A DNA stretch of 20,926 bases from Deltaproteobacteria bacterium (lineage in GTDB: Bacteria > Desulfobacterota > Deferrimicrobia > Deferrimicrobiales > Deferrimicrobiaceae), in NCBI GenBank assembly GCA_021802685.1, contig JAJZRM010000007.1:1-20926 (forward strand), given 5' to 3'. Under the pieces are notes generated by a model that worked only from the letters and a program-made list of their open reading frames with translations, made no database searches and was not told the origin of the DNA. This document shows, one piece after another, positions 1 through 8,229 of this stretch. The position numbers and the translations under genes were made by a program. Every line of letters begins with the position of its first letter. Within the stretch, counting starts at the first letter, position 1.

Positions 1-2334
1 GCCAACGACCCGCATGCGAGGATCAACCTCGGGATCCGCCGCCGGCTCTACCCCCTCCTGAACAAGGACCGCAAGAAGTTCGAACTGATGAACGCGCTCC
101 TGCTCTCCCTCCCGGGGACGCCGGTCCTCTACTACGGCGACGAGATCGGCATGGGGGACAACATCTACATCGGCGACCGCAACGGCGTGCGGTCCCCGAT
201 GCAGTGGAACGCCGACCGCAACGCCGGGTTCTCCCGCGCGAGCGCCCAGAAGCTGTTCCTCCCGGTGATCAACGACCCGGATTACCACTACGAGACGATC
301 AACGTCGAGGCGCGCCAGAACAACCCCAGTTCCCAACTCTGGTGGATGAAACGGGTCATCGCCCTCCGCAAACGGTTCCGGGCCTTCGGCAGGGGCTCCA
401 TCGAGTTCCTCAACCCGGAGAATCACAAGGTGCTGGCGTTTCTACGATCGTTCGAGGACGAGCTGATCCTGGTGGTGGCGAACCTTTCCCGGTTTCCGCA
501 GTTCGTGGAGCTCGACCTGTCCGCCCACAAAGGAAAGGTCCCGGTGGAGCTGGTCGGGAAAACCGAGTTTCCCCCCATCAAGGACTCGCCCTACTTCCTC
601 ACGCTCGCGGCGCACATCTTCTACTGGTTCTCGCTCGAGGGTCCGGCCGAGAGGGGGGAGACCGACGCGGTCTCGCCGGAGACCCAGGCGCCGGTCCTGC
701 AGGTCAAAGGAGTCCTGGACAACCTGTTCGGGAAAGACCTCCGCGGGACGCTGGAGAAGATCCTGGCCGCTTACCTGCGGAACCGGCGCTGGTTCGGCGG
801 CAAGGCCCGGCGCATGAAATGGGCAAGGCTCCTGGAAGCGGTCCCCATCGCGGAGGGCACGCCCCACCTGCACCTGCTCCTCCTGCAGGTCGATTACACG
901 GAGGGAGACCCGGAAGTCTATTCCCTCCCCGCCGCCTTTGCGTCCGGGCCGGAGGCGGAGCGGATCCTGGCCGAAGCCCCCGGGACGGTGATCGCCCAGG
1001 TCGCCTGGGGGTCCCGGCAGTGCGTGCTCTTCGACGCCTTGCAGGACAAGGAATCCTGCCTGTTCCTCCTGGACGCTATCGGGCGCAGGCGGCGCTTCCG
1101 GGGGACGGCGGGGGAAATCGCCGGCGTTCCCTCCCGCGCGTTCCGGAAAATCCGCGGAGAAGCGAGGGAAGCTCCGAATCCGGCGCCGTGCAAGGCCGAG
1201 CAGAGCAACAGTTCGGTGATCTTCGGGGACAGGATGATCCTCAAGATCTTCCGCCGGATCGACCCGGGAACCAACCCGGACCTGGAGATCGGGGCCTACC
1301 TGACAGAAGGGGCGAACTTCCCCAATATCCCTCCCGTCGCAGGCTCCATCCAGTACGCGAGGGCACATGAGGAACCGATGACCCTTGCGATCCTCATGGG
1401 GTTCGTCCCGAACCAGGGGGACGCGTGGCAGTACACCCAGGACAACATCGGGCGTTTCTTCGAACGGGTCATGACGGGGTCCGCCGATATCGCGGAAATC
1501 CCCTGCCCGAAAAACCGCCCGCTCCGGACGGGCGAGGAAAGCGTCCCTCCGAAGGTGAGCGAACTCATCGGTTCGTACCTCCTGTCGGCGCGCCAGATGG
1601 GAGAGCGGACGGCGGAGTTTCACCTTGCCATGGCATCGAACCTGGAGAATCCGGCCTTCGCGCCCGAACCGTTCACGCCGTTCTACCAGCGGTCCCTGTA
1701 CCAGTCGATGCGAAACCTCACCGCCCGGAACTTCGCCCTCCTCCAGAAGCGCGTCCGGACCCTTCCGGAAGGCCTGCGTGACCCGGCGCGGAATGTCCTG
1801 GACATGCAGGCGATGGTCCTGAAGCGGTTCCAGGGGATCCTCGACCGGAAGATAACGGCGATGCGGATCCGGATCCACGGAGACTACCACCTCGGGCAGG
1901 TGCTCTACACCGGAAAGGAATTCGTGCTGATCGATTTCGAGGGGGAGCCGGCCCGCTCCCTGGCCGCTCGCCGGCTCAAGCGTTCGCCGCTGCGGGATGT
2001 CGCCGGCATGCTCCGTTCGTTCCACTACGCCTCCTACGCACCCCTCATCGGAGAGGTCGGCGGCAGCGTGTTCCGGTCGGGGGACGTCAAGCCCCTCGAG
2101 CCGTGGGCCGTCTGCTGGAACCGCTGGGTCGCCTCGGCGTTCCTCCAGGGATATCTGGCCGTCGCCGGGGAAGGGACGTTCCTGCCGCGTACCCCGGAGG
2201 AGCTGTCGGCCCTGCTCGATACGTTCCTCCTGGAAAAAGCGATCTACGAGATGGGATACGAGCTCAACAACCGGCCCGGCTGGATCAAGCTCCCGCTGCT
2301 GGGGATCCTTTCCCTGATGGAGGCGCCGGAGTGA
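1..2334 (+). CDS. treS: Trehalose synthase / maltokinase fusion (TreS-Mak), 5' truncated by window edge
   Basis: The reading frame is open from base 1, so the true start lies upstream. Codons numbered from base 1 give about 190 codons of the C-terminal part of a GH13 trehalose synthase (motifs YYGDEIGMGDNIY, RSPMQW). This enzyme interconverts maltose and trehalose. The GH13 catalytic residues lie before base 1. A linker is followed by a maltokinase module. Its N-cap signature RRWFGGKAR is at codons 262-270, a kinase Lys in ILKIF is at K415, the catalytic loop HGDYHLGQ has D628, and the metal-binding DFEGEP has D645. In this family the kinase phosphorylates maltose with ATP to maltose 1-phosphate, the usual GlgE substrate. 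The fusion is well known in bacteria. Its stop overlaps the malQ start by 4 nt, so the two are probably translationally coupled. The family assignment is firm; the missing N-terminal two thirds of TreS are assumed intact. Confidence 0.95.
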   Translation, partial: ANDPHARINLGIRRRLYPLLNKDRKKFELMNALLLSLPGTPVLYYGDEIGMGDNIYIGDRNGVRSPMQWNADRNAGFSRASAQKLFLPVINDPDYHYETINVEARQNNPSSQLWWMKRVIALRKRFRAFGRGSIEFLNPENHKVLAFLRSFEDELILVVANLSRFPQFVELDLSAHKGKVPVELVGKTEFPPIKDSPYFLTLAAHIFYWFSLEGPAERGETDAVSPETQAPVLQVKGVLDNLFGKDLRGTLEKILAAYLRNRRWFGGKARRMKWARLLEAVPIAEGTPHLHLLLLQVDYTEGDPEVYSLPAAFASGPEAERILAEAPGTVIAQVAWGSRQCVLFDALQDKESCLFLLDAIGRRRRFRGTAGEIAGVPSRAFRKIRGEAREAPNPAPCKAEQSNSSVIFGDRMILKIFRRIDPGTNPDLEIGAYLTEGANFPNIPPVAGSIQYARAHEEPMTLAILMGFVPNQGDAWQYTQDNIGRFFERVMTGSADIAEIPCPKNRPLRTGEESVPPKVSELIGSYLLSARQMGERTAEFHLAMASNLENPAFAPEPFTPFYQRSLYQSMRNLTARNFALLQKRVRTLPEGLRDPARNVLDMQAMVLKRFQGILDRKITAMRIRIHGDYHLGQVLYTGKEFVLIDFEGEPARSLAARRLKRSPLRDVAGMLRSFHYASYAPLIGEVGGSVFRSGDVKPLEPWAVCWNRWVASAFLQGYLAVAGEGTFLPRTPEELSALLDTFLLEKAIYEMGYELNNRPGWIKLPLLGILSLMEAPE
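2319..2333 (+). promoter_or_regulatory. Ribosome binding site and GTG start of malQ
   Basis: GGAGG at 2319-2323 lies 7 nt before GTG 2331-2333. The GTG overlaps the treS-mak stop as GTGA. This fixes the malQ start at 2331 although the frame stays open further upstream inside treS-mak. Confidence 0.75.
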
Positions 2335-4472
2335 CATCCGGGAGCGCCAGGGAGATCCGCGAACTTCGGCGGCTGGCGCGCCTTCGCGGGGTGCAGACCG
2401 CGTACTTCGATATCCGCCGCCAACGGAGGGCGCCGCTTCCGGAAACGCTCCTCGCCGTGCTTCGTTCCCTGGGGGAGCCGCTGGAAACGGTCCGGGACGC
2501 TCCTGGCGCGCTTCGCCGGGCCGAATCGTCCGCATGGGATCGCATTTGTCCGCCGGTCTGCGTCGCCTGGGACGACGCGCCCGCATCGGTCGAGCTTCGC
2601 GCGTCCGGCGGCGCCGGGAACGCGCGCGCGCGGATTCGCATCGTCCTGGAAACCGGTGAGGCGAGGGAATGCGATTGCGACCTGTCCGTTCTTCCCGTTG
2701 CGGCCTCGGGGGCCGGGACCGCGGGGAAGTGCCTGGCGAAAAGGGTCCCGCTTCCGTGGAAACTGCCTCAGGGATACCACTCGATGCGGGTGGAACTGGG
2801 AGAAGGGCACGGAACGGCGACGATCGTTTCCGCCCCGCCGCGCGCATGGCCCGCCCCGGAAGGGAAAGGCCGGGGGTGGGGGGTGTTCCTTCCTCTGCAC
2901 GCGCTCCATTCCCGCAGGAGCCTCGGCGGCGGCGACCTCACGGACCTGCGCGCCCTCATGGATTGGGTCGAGGGGATGGGGGGCGATGCGGTGGGAACGC
3001 TCCCGCTGCTTTCGGCCTGCGCTCCCGAGCCGTTCAACCCCAGCCCCTACGCCCCCTGCAGCCGCCTCGCATGGAACGAGTTCTACCTCGACGTGACGCG
3101 GGCGCCGGGGTTCGGGGAGTGCCCTGCCGCGGGGGAACTGCTTGCCGCCGGGGAATTCCAGGCGGAGGCGGGCCGGTTGCGGGACATGCCCTACGTCGAT
3201 TACCTGCGCGGCATGGAGTTGAAGCGCCGCGTGCTCGAGGAACTCGCGGATGCTTTCTTCCGGAGGGAACCCGCGGGAAGGGGGGATTTCCTCCGGTTCG
3301 TCGCGGAGAACCCCGCGGTCGGGGATTACGCCCGCTTCCGCGCCGCCTGGGAAAAGATCAAGTCCCCCTGGCCGACCTGGCCCGCGCCGCTGCGGGACGG
3401 GCGCCTGGACCCGGGGGATTTCGACAGGGCGGCCGAACGGTACCACCTGTTCGTGCAATGGGCGCTTCACCTTCAGCTCCGGGAGATCTCGTCCGGTTCC
3501 CGGAAGCTGCTGTACCTCGATCTTCCCCTCGGCGCGAGCTACGACGGCTACGACGTGTGGCGGCGCCGGGAGCTCTTCGCCCTTCACGTGTCCGCGGGGG
3601 CGCCCCCCGACGATTTCTTCACCAGGGGACAGGACTGGGGGTTTCCTCCGCTGCACCCCGAGCGAAGCCGGGAGGACGGACACTCCTATTTCCGCGCGTG
3701 CATCGCGAACCAGCTGCGCTACGCGGGGATCCTGCGGATCGACCACGTCATGGGACTGCACCGCTTCTTCTGGGTTCCGAACGGCGCGGCTCCCCACGAG
3801 GGAACCTACGTGCGGTACCCCGCGGAGGAGCTGTACGCCATCCTGTGCCTGGAGTCGCACCGGCACCGGGCCCGGATCGTGGGGGAGGACCTCGGCACGG
3901 TCCCCCCGTACGTTCGCCCGGCGATGGCCCGTCACGGGCTGCGGCGGATGTTCGTCGCGCAGTACGGGCTGACGGCGGACGCCGGCAAGGCTCTGGGGAG
4001 GATACCGAAAGCCTCCATCGCCTGCGTGAACACCCACGACATGCCCCCCTTCGCCGCCTTCCTCGAGGCCTTCGACGTCGACGACCGCGTGTCCCTGGGC
4101 CTCCTGGACGGGAAGGGAGCCCACCGGGAAAAAAACGCGCGGCGGGAGCTCGTGCGGGCGCTGACGGAATATTTACGGAAAAAGGGGCGGCTGCCGCGGA
4201 CCGGAGGGGAGCCCGACGGGGAAACGTTGCTCCGGGCCTGCCTGAGCCACCTTGCGGCGAGCGCGGCCGAAACGGTGATCGTCGGCCTGGAGGACCTGTG
4301 GCTGGAGCGGGCCTCCCAGAACACCCCCGGGACTTCGTCGGAACGCCCCAACTGGGTGCGCAAAAGCCGTCTTCCCCTCGAGGAGTTCCGCGGCCTTCCG
4401 GGGGTGATCCGCGCGTTGCGGGAGATCGACCGGATCCGAAAGGGAGGTGACCCCCGTTGCGATACGACGTGA
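2331..4472 (+). CDS. malQ: 4-alpha-glucanotransferase (amylomaltase, GH77)
   Basis: This 713-residue protein is close in length to E. coli MalQ. It should disproportionate malto-oligosaccharides in the cytoplasm by moving glucan segments between chains. The N-terminal ~180 residues form the extra domain found in MalQ-type rather than short amylomaltase-type enzymes. The GH77 core then begins, with substrate-site motifs such as NPSPYAPCSR. Catalytic residues fit the family: nucleophile D471 in RIDHVMG, acid/base E519 in IVGEDLGTVP, and D570 in NTHDMPPF. The GTG start overlaps the preceding stop by 4 nt and has a good ribosome binding site. The end overlaps glgB by 16 nt. In this operon it would supply chains long enough for TreY and recycle short maltodextrins left by TreZ. 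The family call is secure; its exact chain preference cannot be read from the sequence. Confidence 0.95.
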   Translation: MTSGSAREIRELRRLARLRGVQTAYFDIRRQRRAPLPETLLAVLRSLGEPLETVRDAPGALRRAESSAWDRICPPVCVAWDDAPASVELRASGGAGNARARIRIVLETGEARECDCDLSVLPVAASGAGTAGKCLAKRVPLPWKLPQGYHSMRVELGEGHGTATIVSAPPRAWPAPEGKGRGWGVFLPLHALHSRRSLGGGDLTDLRALMDWVEGMGGDAVGTLPLLSACAPEPFNPSPYAPCSRLAWNEFYLDVTRAPGFGECPAAGELLAAGEFQAEAGRLRDMPYVDYLRGMELKRRVLEELADAFFRREPAGRGDFLRFVAENPAVGDYARFRAAWEKIKSPWPTWPAPLRDGRLDPGDFDRAAERYHLFVQWALHLQLREISSGSRKLLYLDLPLGASYDGYDVWRRRELFALHVSAGAPPDDFFTRGQDWGFPPLHPERSREDGHSYFRACIANQLRYAGILRIDHVMGLHRFFWVPNGAAPHEGTYVRYPAEELYAILCLESHRHRARIVGEDLGTVPPYVRPAMARHGLRRMFVAQYGLTADAGKALGRIPKASIACVNTHDMPPFAAFLEAFDVDDRVSLGLLDGKGAHREKNARRELVRALTEYLRKKGRLPRTGGEPDGETLLRACLSHLAASAAETVIVGLEDLWLERASQNTPGTSSERPNWVRKSRLPLEEFRGLPGVIRALREIDRIRKGGDPRCDTT
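4442..4459 (+). promoter_or_regulatory. Ribosome binding site and rare TTG start of glgB
   Basis: GGGAGGTGA at 4442-4450 is a near-ideal Shine-Dalgarno sequence, 6 nt before TTG 4457-4459. No ATG or GTG nearby gives a complete N-terminus. The site lies inside the last codons of malQ, so glgB initiation probably depends on ribosomes finishing malQ. Confidence 0.75.
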
Positions 4473-6370
4473 GCCTGCTGACCGAACAGGACCTGTACCT
4501 GTTCAACGAGGGGAACCACTCCCGCCTCTACGAAAAGCTCGGGGCCCATTTCCTCGAAGTCGGCTCCGAAGCGGGAACCTGTTTCGCCGTGTGGGCGCCC
4601 AACGCGGAGGAGGTTTCCGTCATGGGGGATTTCAACGGGTGGGACAACCGCGCGCATCCGCTGCGCCCCCGGGGCGGCTCGGGGATCTGGGAAGGGTTCA
4701 TTCCGGGCGTGTCCCGCGGGACTGCCTACAAATACCACGTGATCTCCCGGTACCGGGGATACCGGTACGACAAGTCCGACCCGTTCGCCTTCTCCTCCCA
4801 GGCGCCGCCGGAACCCGGAAGTATCGTGTGGGACCTCTGGTACGAATGGGGGGACGCCGACTGGATGGCGAACCGTCGCCGGCGGAACGCCGCGGATTGC
4901 CCCGTAAACATCTACGAGGTGCACCTCGGATCCTGGATGCGCGTCCCGGAGGAGGGGAACCGGCCCATGACCTACCGGGAGCTGGCCCCCCGCCTCGCCT
5001 CCTACCTGACCCGGATGAATTTCACCCACGTGGAGTTCCTCCCCGTGATGGAACACCCCTTCTACGGCTCCTGGGGATACCAGGGGACCGGCTATTTCGC
5101 CCCCACCAGCCGGTTCGGGCCCCCGCAGGATTTCATGTTCCTCGTGGACCACCTGCACCGGCACGGGATCGGCGTGATCCTCGACTGGGTCCCCTCCCAC
5201 TTCTCCAAGGACGGCCACGGGCTCGCCTTCTTCGACGGCACGCACCTCTACGAGCACGCGGACCCGCGCCAGGGGCGCCACCCGGACTGGGACACGGAGA
5301 TCTTCAACTACGGGCGCAAGGAGGTGCAGAGTTTTCTCCTCAGCAGCGCTTCTTTTTGGCTGGACGTGTACCACGCGGACGGATTGCGCGTGGACGCCGT
5401 CGCGTCGATGCTCTACCTGGACTACTCCCGGAAAGACGGGGAATGGATCCCCAACAGGTACGGGGGCCGGGAGAACATCGATGCGATCGCTTTCCTGCGG
5501 CGCTTCAACGAGACGGTCTACGGGGCGTTCCCGGACATCGTGACGGTCGCCGAGGAGTCCACCTCCTGGCCCATGGTTTCCCGCCCGAACTACGTGGGGG
5601 GCCTGGGCTTCGGGATGAAATGGGACATGGGGTGGATGCACGACACCCTGGCGTACATGTCCCTGGACCCGGTCCACCGGAAATTCCAGCACGATCAGCT
5701 CACGTTCCGGGGGATGTACGCGTTTTCGGAAAACTTCGTGCTCCCCCTTTCCCACGACGAGGTCGTTCACGGAAAAGGGTCGCTCCTCGGCAGGATGCCC
5801 GGCGACGACTGGCAGAAGTTCGCGAACCTCCGCGCCCTCCTCGGGTACATGTTCGCGCAGCCGGGGAAGAAGCTCCTTTTCATGGGGGGGGAGTTCGGAC
5901 AGCGGCGGGAGTGGAACCACGACGCGAGCCTGGACTGGCACCTCGCGGAAATGCCGATGCACGCCGTCCTCTCCCGCTGGGTGGAGGATCTGAACCGGTT
6001 CTACCGGGACGAACCCGCCCTGCACGAGCTCGATTTCGATCCCCGCGGGTTCGAGTGGGCCGACGCCAGGGACGCGGAACAAAGCGTGATCAGCCTGTTC
6101 CGGAAAACCCGCGGGAGGGACGACATTATCCTGGCCGTCTGCAACTTCACCCCCGTCCCGAGGCACAATTACCGCGTCGGAGTTCCCCGCGGCGGGTACT
6201 GGCGGGAGTGCCTGAACAGCGACGCGAGGGAGTACGGCGGAAGCGGCCAGGGAAACATCGGCGGCGTCGAGGCGGCGCCCGTCGGCGCCCAGGGCCGGTT
6301 CCACTCCCTGACCCTGGTGGTCCCGCCGCTGTCGGCCCTGTTCCTCAAAAGCGAAGGAACCGGGGGATGA
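4457..6370 (+). CDS. glgB: 1,4-alpha-glucan branching enzyme (GH13_9)
   Basis: This 637-residue enzyme forms alpha-1,6 branches by cutting an alpha-1,4 chain and reattaching it. A single CBM48 domain occupies about residues 30-125 (FAVWAPNAEEVSVMGDFNGW). It is the short form lacking the extra N-terminal module of the 728-residue E. coli protein. The GH13 barrel shows all four conserved regions: DWVPSHF (D243), GLRVDAVASM with nucleophile D313, AEEST with acid/base E366, and LSHDEVVHGKGS with H433 and D434. A C-terminal beta domain follows from about residue 540. The start is TTG with a strong ribosome binding site. It overlaps malQ by 16 nt and treZ by 4 nt (ATGA). Its presence next to treY and treZ suggests that the trehalose precursor is a branched glucan. 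I see no damage to key residues. Confidence 0.96.
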   Translation: MRYDVSLLTEQDLYLFNEGNHSRLYEKLGAHFLEVGSEAGTCFAVWAPNAEEVSVMGDFNGWDNRAHPLRPRGGSGIWEGFIPGVSRGTAYKYHVISRYRGYRYDKSDPFAFSSQAPPEPGSIVWDLWYEWGDADWMANRRRRNAADCPVNIYEVHLGSWMRVPEEGNRPMTYRELAPRLASYLTRMNFTHVEFLPVMEHPFYGSWGYQGTGYFAPTSRFGPPQDFMFLVDHLHRHGIGVILDWVPSHFSKDGHGLAFFDGTHLYEHADPRQGRHPDWDTEIFNYGRKEVQSFLLSSASFWLDVYHADGLRVDAVASMLYLDYSRKDGEWIPNRYGGRENIDAIAFLRRFNETVYGAFPDIVTVAEESTSWPMVSRPNYVGGLGFGMKWDMGWMHDTLAYMSLDPVHRKFQHDQLTFRGMYAFSENFVLPLSHDEVVHGKGSLLGRMPGDDWQKFANLRALLGYMFAQPGKKLLFMGGEFGQRREWNHDASLDWHLAEMPMHAVLSRWVEDLNRFYRDEPALHELDFDPRGFEWADARDAEQSVISLFRKTRGRDDIILAVCNFTPVPRHNYRVGVPRGGYWRECLNSDAREYGGSGQGNIGGVEAAPVGAQGRFHSLTLVVPPLSALFLKSEGTGG

Positions 6371-8229
6371 CCGACTATCGTGTCCATCCCCTCGGGGCGA
6401 CCCCGCTTCCGGACGGCCGTTGCCGTTTCCTCGTGTTCGCCCCCTCGGCGGAAACGGTGGACGTTCGCCTGCTCTCTCCGCGGGAGCGCGTCGTGCGCCT
6501 GGAACGGGAAGACCGGGGGTACCACCACGGGATCGCGGAAGGCGTGGAGGCGGGCGCCCTGTACCTGTATCGATTGGACCGCGGGAAGGAGCGTCCCGAC
6601 CCCGCCTCGCGCCATCAGCCTCAGGGCGTACACGGCCCCTCCATGGTCACCGACCCCGGGGCGTACGCGTGGCGGGACGGCGAATGGCGCGGGACTCCCC
6701 TGTCCTCGTACATCCTGTACGAGCTGCACGTCGGGACGTATACCCCGGAAGGCACATTCGACGCCATACTCCCGCGCTTGGAATACCTCGCGGATCTGGG
6801 GATCACCGCCGTGGAGCTGATGCCCGTGTCGCAGTTCCCCGGGAGGAGAAACTGGGGATACGACGGCGTCTATCCGTTCGCGGTGCAGGAGAGCTACGGG
6901 GGACCGGAGGGGCTGAAGCGCCTGGTGGACGCCTGCCACCTGCGGGGCCTGGCCGTCGTCCTGGACGTGGTCTACAACCACCTCGGGCCGGAGGGGAACT
7001 ACCTGACCGACTTCGGTCCCTACTTCAGCGACCGGTACCGCACGCCGTGGGGTTCCGCCCTGAACTTCGACGGTCCCGGCAGCGATGAGATCCGGCGGTT
7101 TTTCCGGGAGAACGCCCTCTACTGGCTGCGGGAGTTCCACGTGGACGCGCTGCGCCTCGACGCGATCCACGGCATCATGGACTTCAGCGCTTCCCCGTTC
7201 CTCTCCGAGCTCGCCGGGGCCGTGGGGAATTTCCGGAAGCGGGAGGACCGGATGGCCTACCTGATTCCGGAGAGCGACCTGAACGACGCGCGGGTCGTCA
7301 CGCCCCGGGAGGCAGGGGGGTACGCACTCGACGCCCAGTGGTGCGACGACTTCCACCACGCTCTCCATGCGCTCCTGACGGGGGAACGGGACGGGTACTA
7401 TGGCGATTTCGGCGGCATCGGGGACATGGCCCTCGCGTTCACCGACGGGTTCGTCTACTCGGGGCGGTATTCGGCGTACCGAAGGCGCCGCCACGGGAGC
7501 CCGGCGCGGCATCTCCCGGCGGAATCGTTCGTCGTGTTCGCGCAGAACCACGACCAGGTGGGGAACCGGATGCTGGGGGACCGGCTGGCCAGCCTGGTTT
7601 CCTTCGAGTCGCTCAAGCTCGCCGCGGGCGTCGTCCTGCTCTCCCCCTTCCTGCCGCTTTTGTTCATGGGAGAGGAGTACGGCGAGGTTGCCCCGTTCCT
7701 CTACTTCGTGCAGCATGGGGACGAGAACCTCATCGAGGCGGTCCGGAAAGGGCGGAAGGAGGAGTTCGCCGCCTTCGGCTGGAAGGGGGACGTCCCGGAT
7801 CCCCAGGATGAGGGAACGTTCCTGCGTTCCCGGCCGGACACCGAGCTTCGGGATTCGGGACACCATGCGCTCCTCCTTTCGCTCCACCGCGAACTGATCC
7901 GGATCCGGAAAACCGACCCGGTCCTGCGCCGGACGGACCGGGAAGGCATGGAGGTGGTCCCCTTCGAGAAGGAACGCGCGCTGTCCATCCTGCGCCGCGA
8001 CGGCTCCGCGCGATCCGCGGCGGTGTTCCATTTCGGGGATGTTCCGGCCTCCCTGCCGCTGCCCCTTCCCGGCGGGCTTTGGGAGAAGGTGCTGGATTCC
8101 GCCGACATCCGCTGGGGCGGCCCCGGGGGAACGGCTCCCGTGCGGCCGGAGGCGACCGGGGCGATCGTTTGCGCTCTCCGGCCGAAATCCTTCCTGCTGC
8201 TGTCGAATTCCGGAAGGGAGAAACGCTGA
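6367..8229 (+). CDS. treZ: Malto-oligosyltrehalose trehalohydrolase
   Basis: This 620-residue GH13 enzyme hydrolyses the bond next to the terminal trehalosyl unit made by TreY, releasing free trehalose. The start is ATG 6367 in an ATGA overlap with the glgB stop; the frame is also open upstream, but that stretch is glgB in another frame. An N-terminal CBM48-like domain (RFLVFAPSAETVDVRLL) covers roughly residues 15-95. Family-typical text follows, including WGYDGVYPFAVQESYGG and VVYNHLGPEGNYL. Catalytic residues are D265 in ALRLDAIHGI, E302 in LIPESDLND, and D396 in AQNHDQVGNR. The C-terminus is a beta domain. The stop TGA abuts the ATG of the next gene with no spacer. TreY, its partner enzyme, is two genes downstream. 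The assignment is strong because the partner is present and all motifs are intact. Confidence 0.95.
   Translation: MTDYRVHPLGATPLPDGRCRFLVFAPSAETVDVRLLSPRERVVRLEREDRGYHHGIAEGVEAGALYLYRLDRGKERPDPASRHQPQGVHGPSMVTDPGAYAWRDGEWRGTPLSSYILYELHVGTYTPEGTFDAILPRLEYLADLGITAVELMPVSQFPGRRNWGYDGVYPFAVQESYGGPEGLKRLVDACHLRGLAVVLDVVYNHLGPEGNYLTDFGPYFSDRYRTPWGSALNFDGPGSDEIRRFFRENALYWLREFHVDALRLDAIHGIMDFSASPFLSELAGAVGNFRKREDRMAYLIPESDLNDARVVTPREAGGYALDAQWCDDFHHALHALLTGERDGYYGDFGGIGDMALAFTDGFVYSGRYSAYRRRRHGSPARHLPAESFVVFAQNHDQVGNRMLGDRLASLVSFESLKLAAGVVLLSPFLPLLFMGEEYGEVAPFLYFVQHGDENLIEAVRKGRKEEFAAFGWKGDVPDPQDEGTFLRSRPDTELRDSGHHALLLSLHRELIRIRKTDPVLRRTDREGMEVVPFEKERALSILRRDGSARSAAVFHFGDVPASLPLPLPGGLWEKVLDSADIRWGGPGGTAPVRPEATGAIVCALRPKSFLLLSNSGREKR

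Noticed and set aside
442..2847. Long minus-strand open frame opposite treS-mak and malQ
   Set aside because: It lies opposite well-recognised enzymes and its translation is Arg/Pro-rich without any domain. It is a by-product of high GC content.
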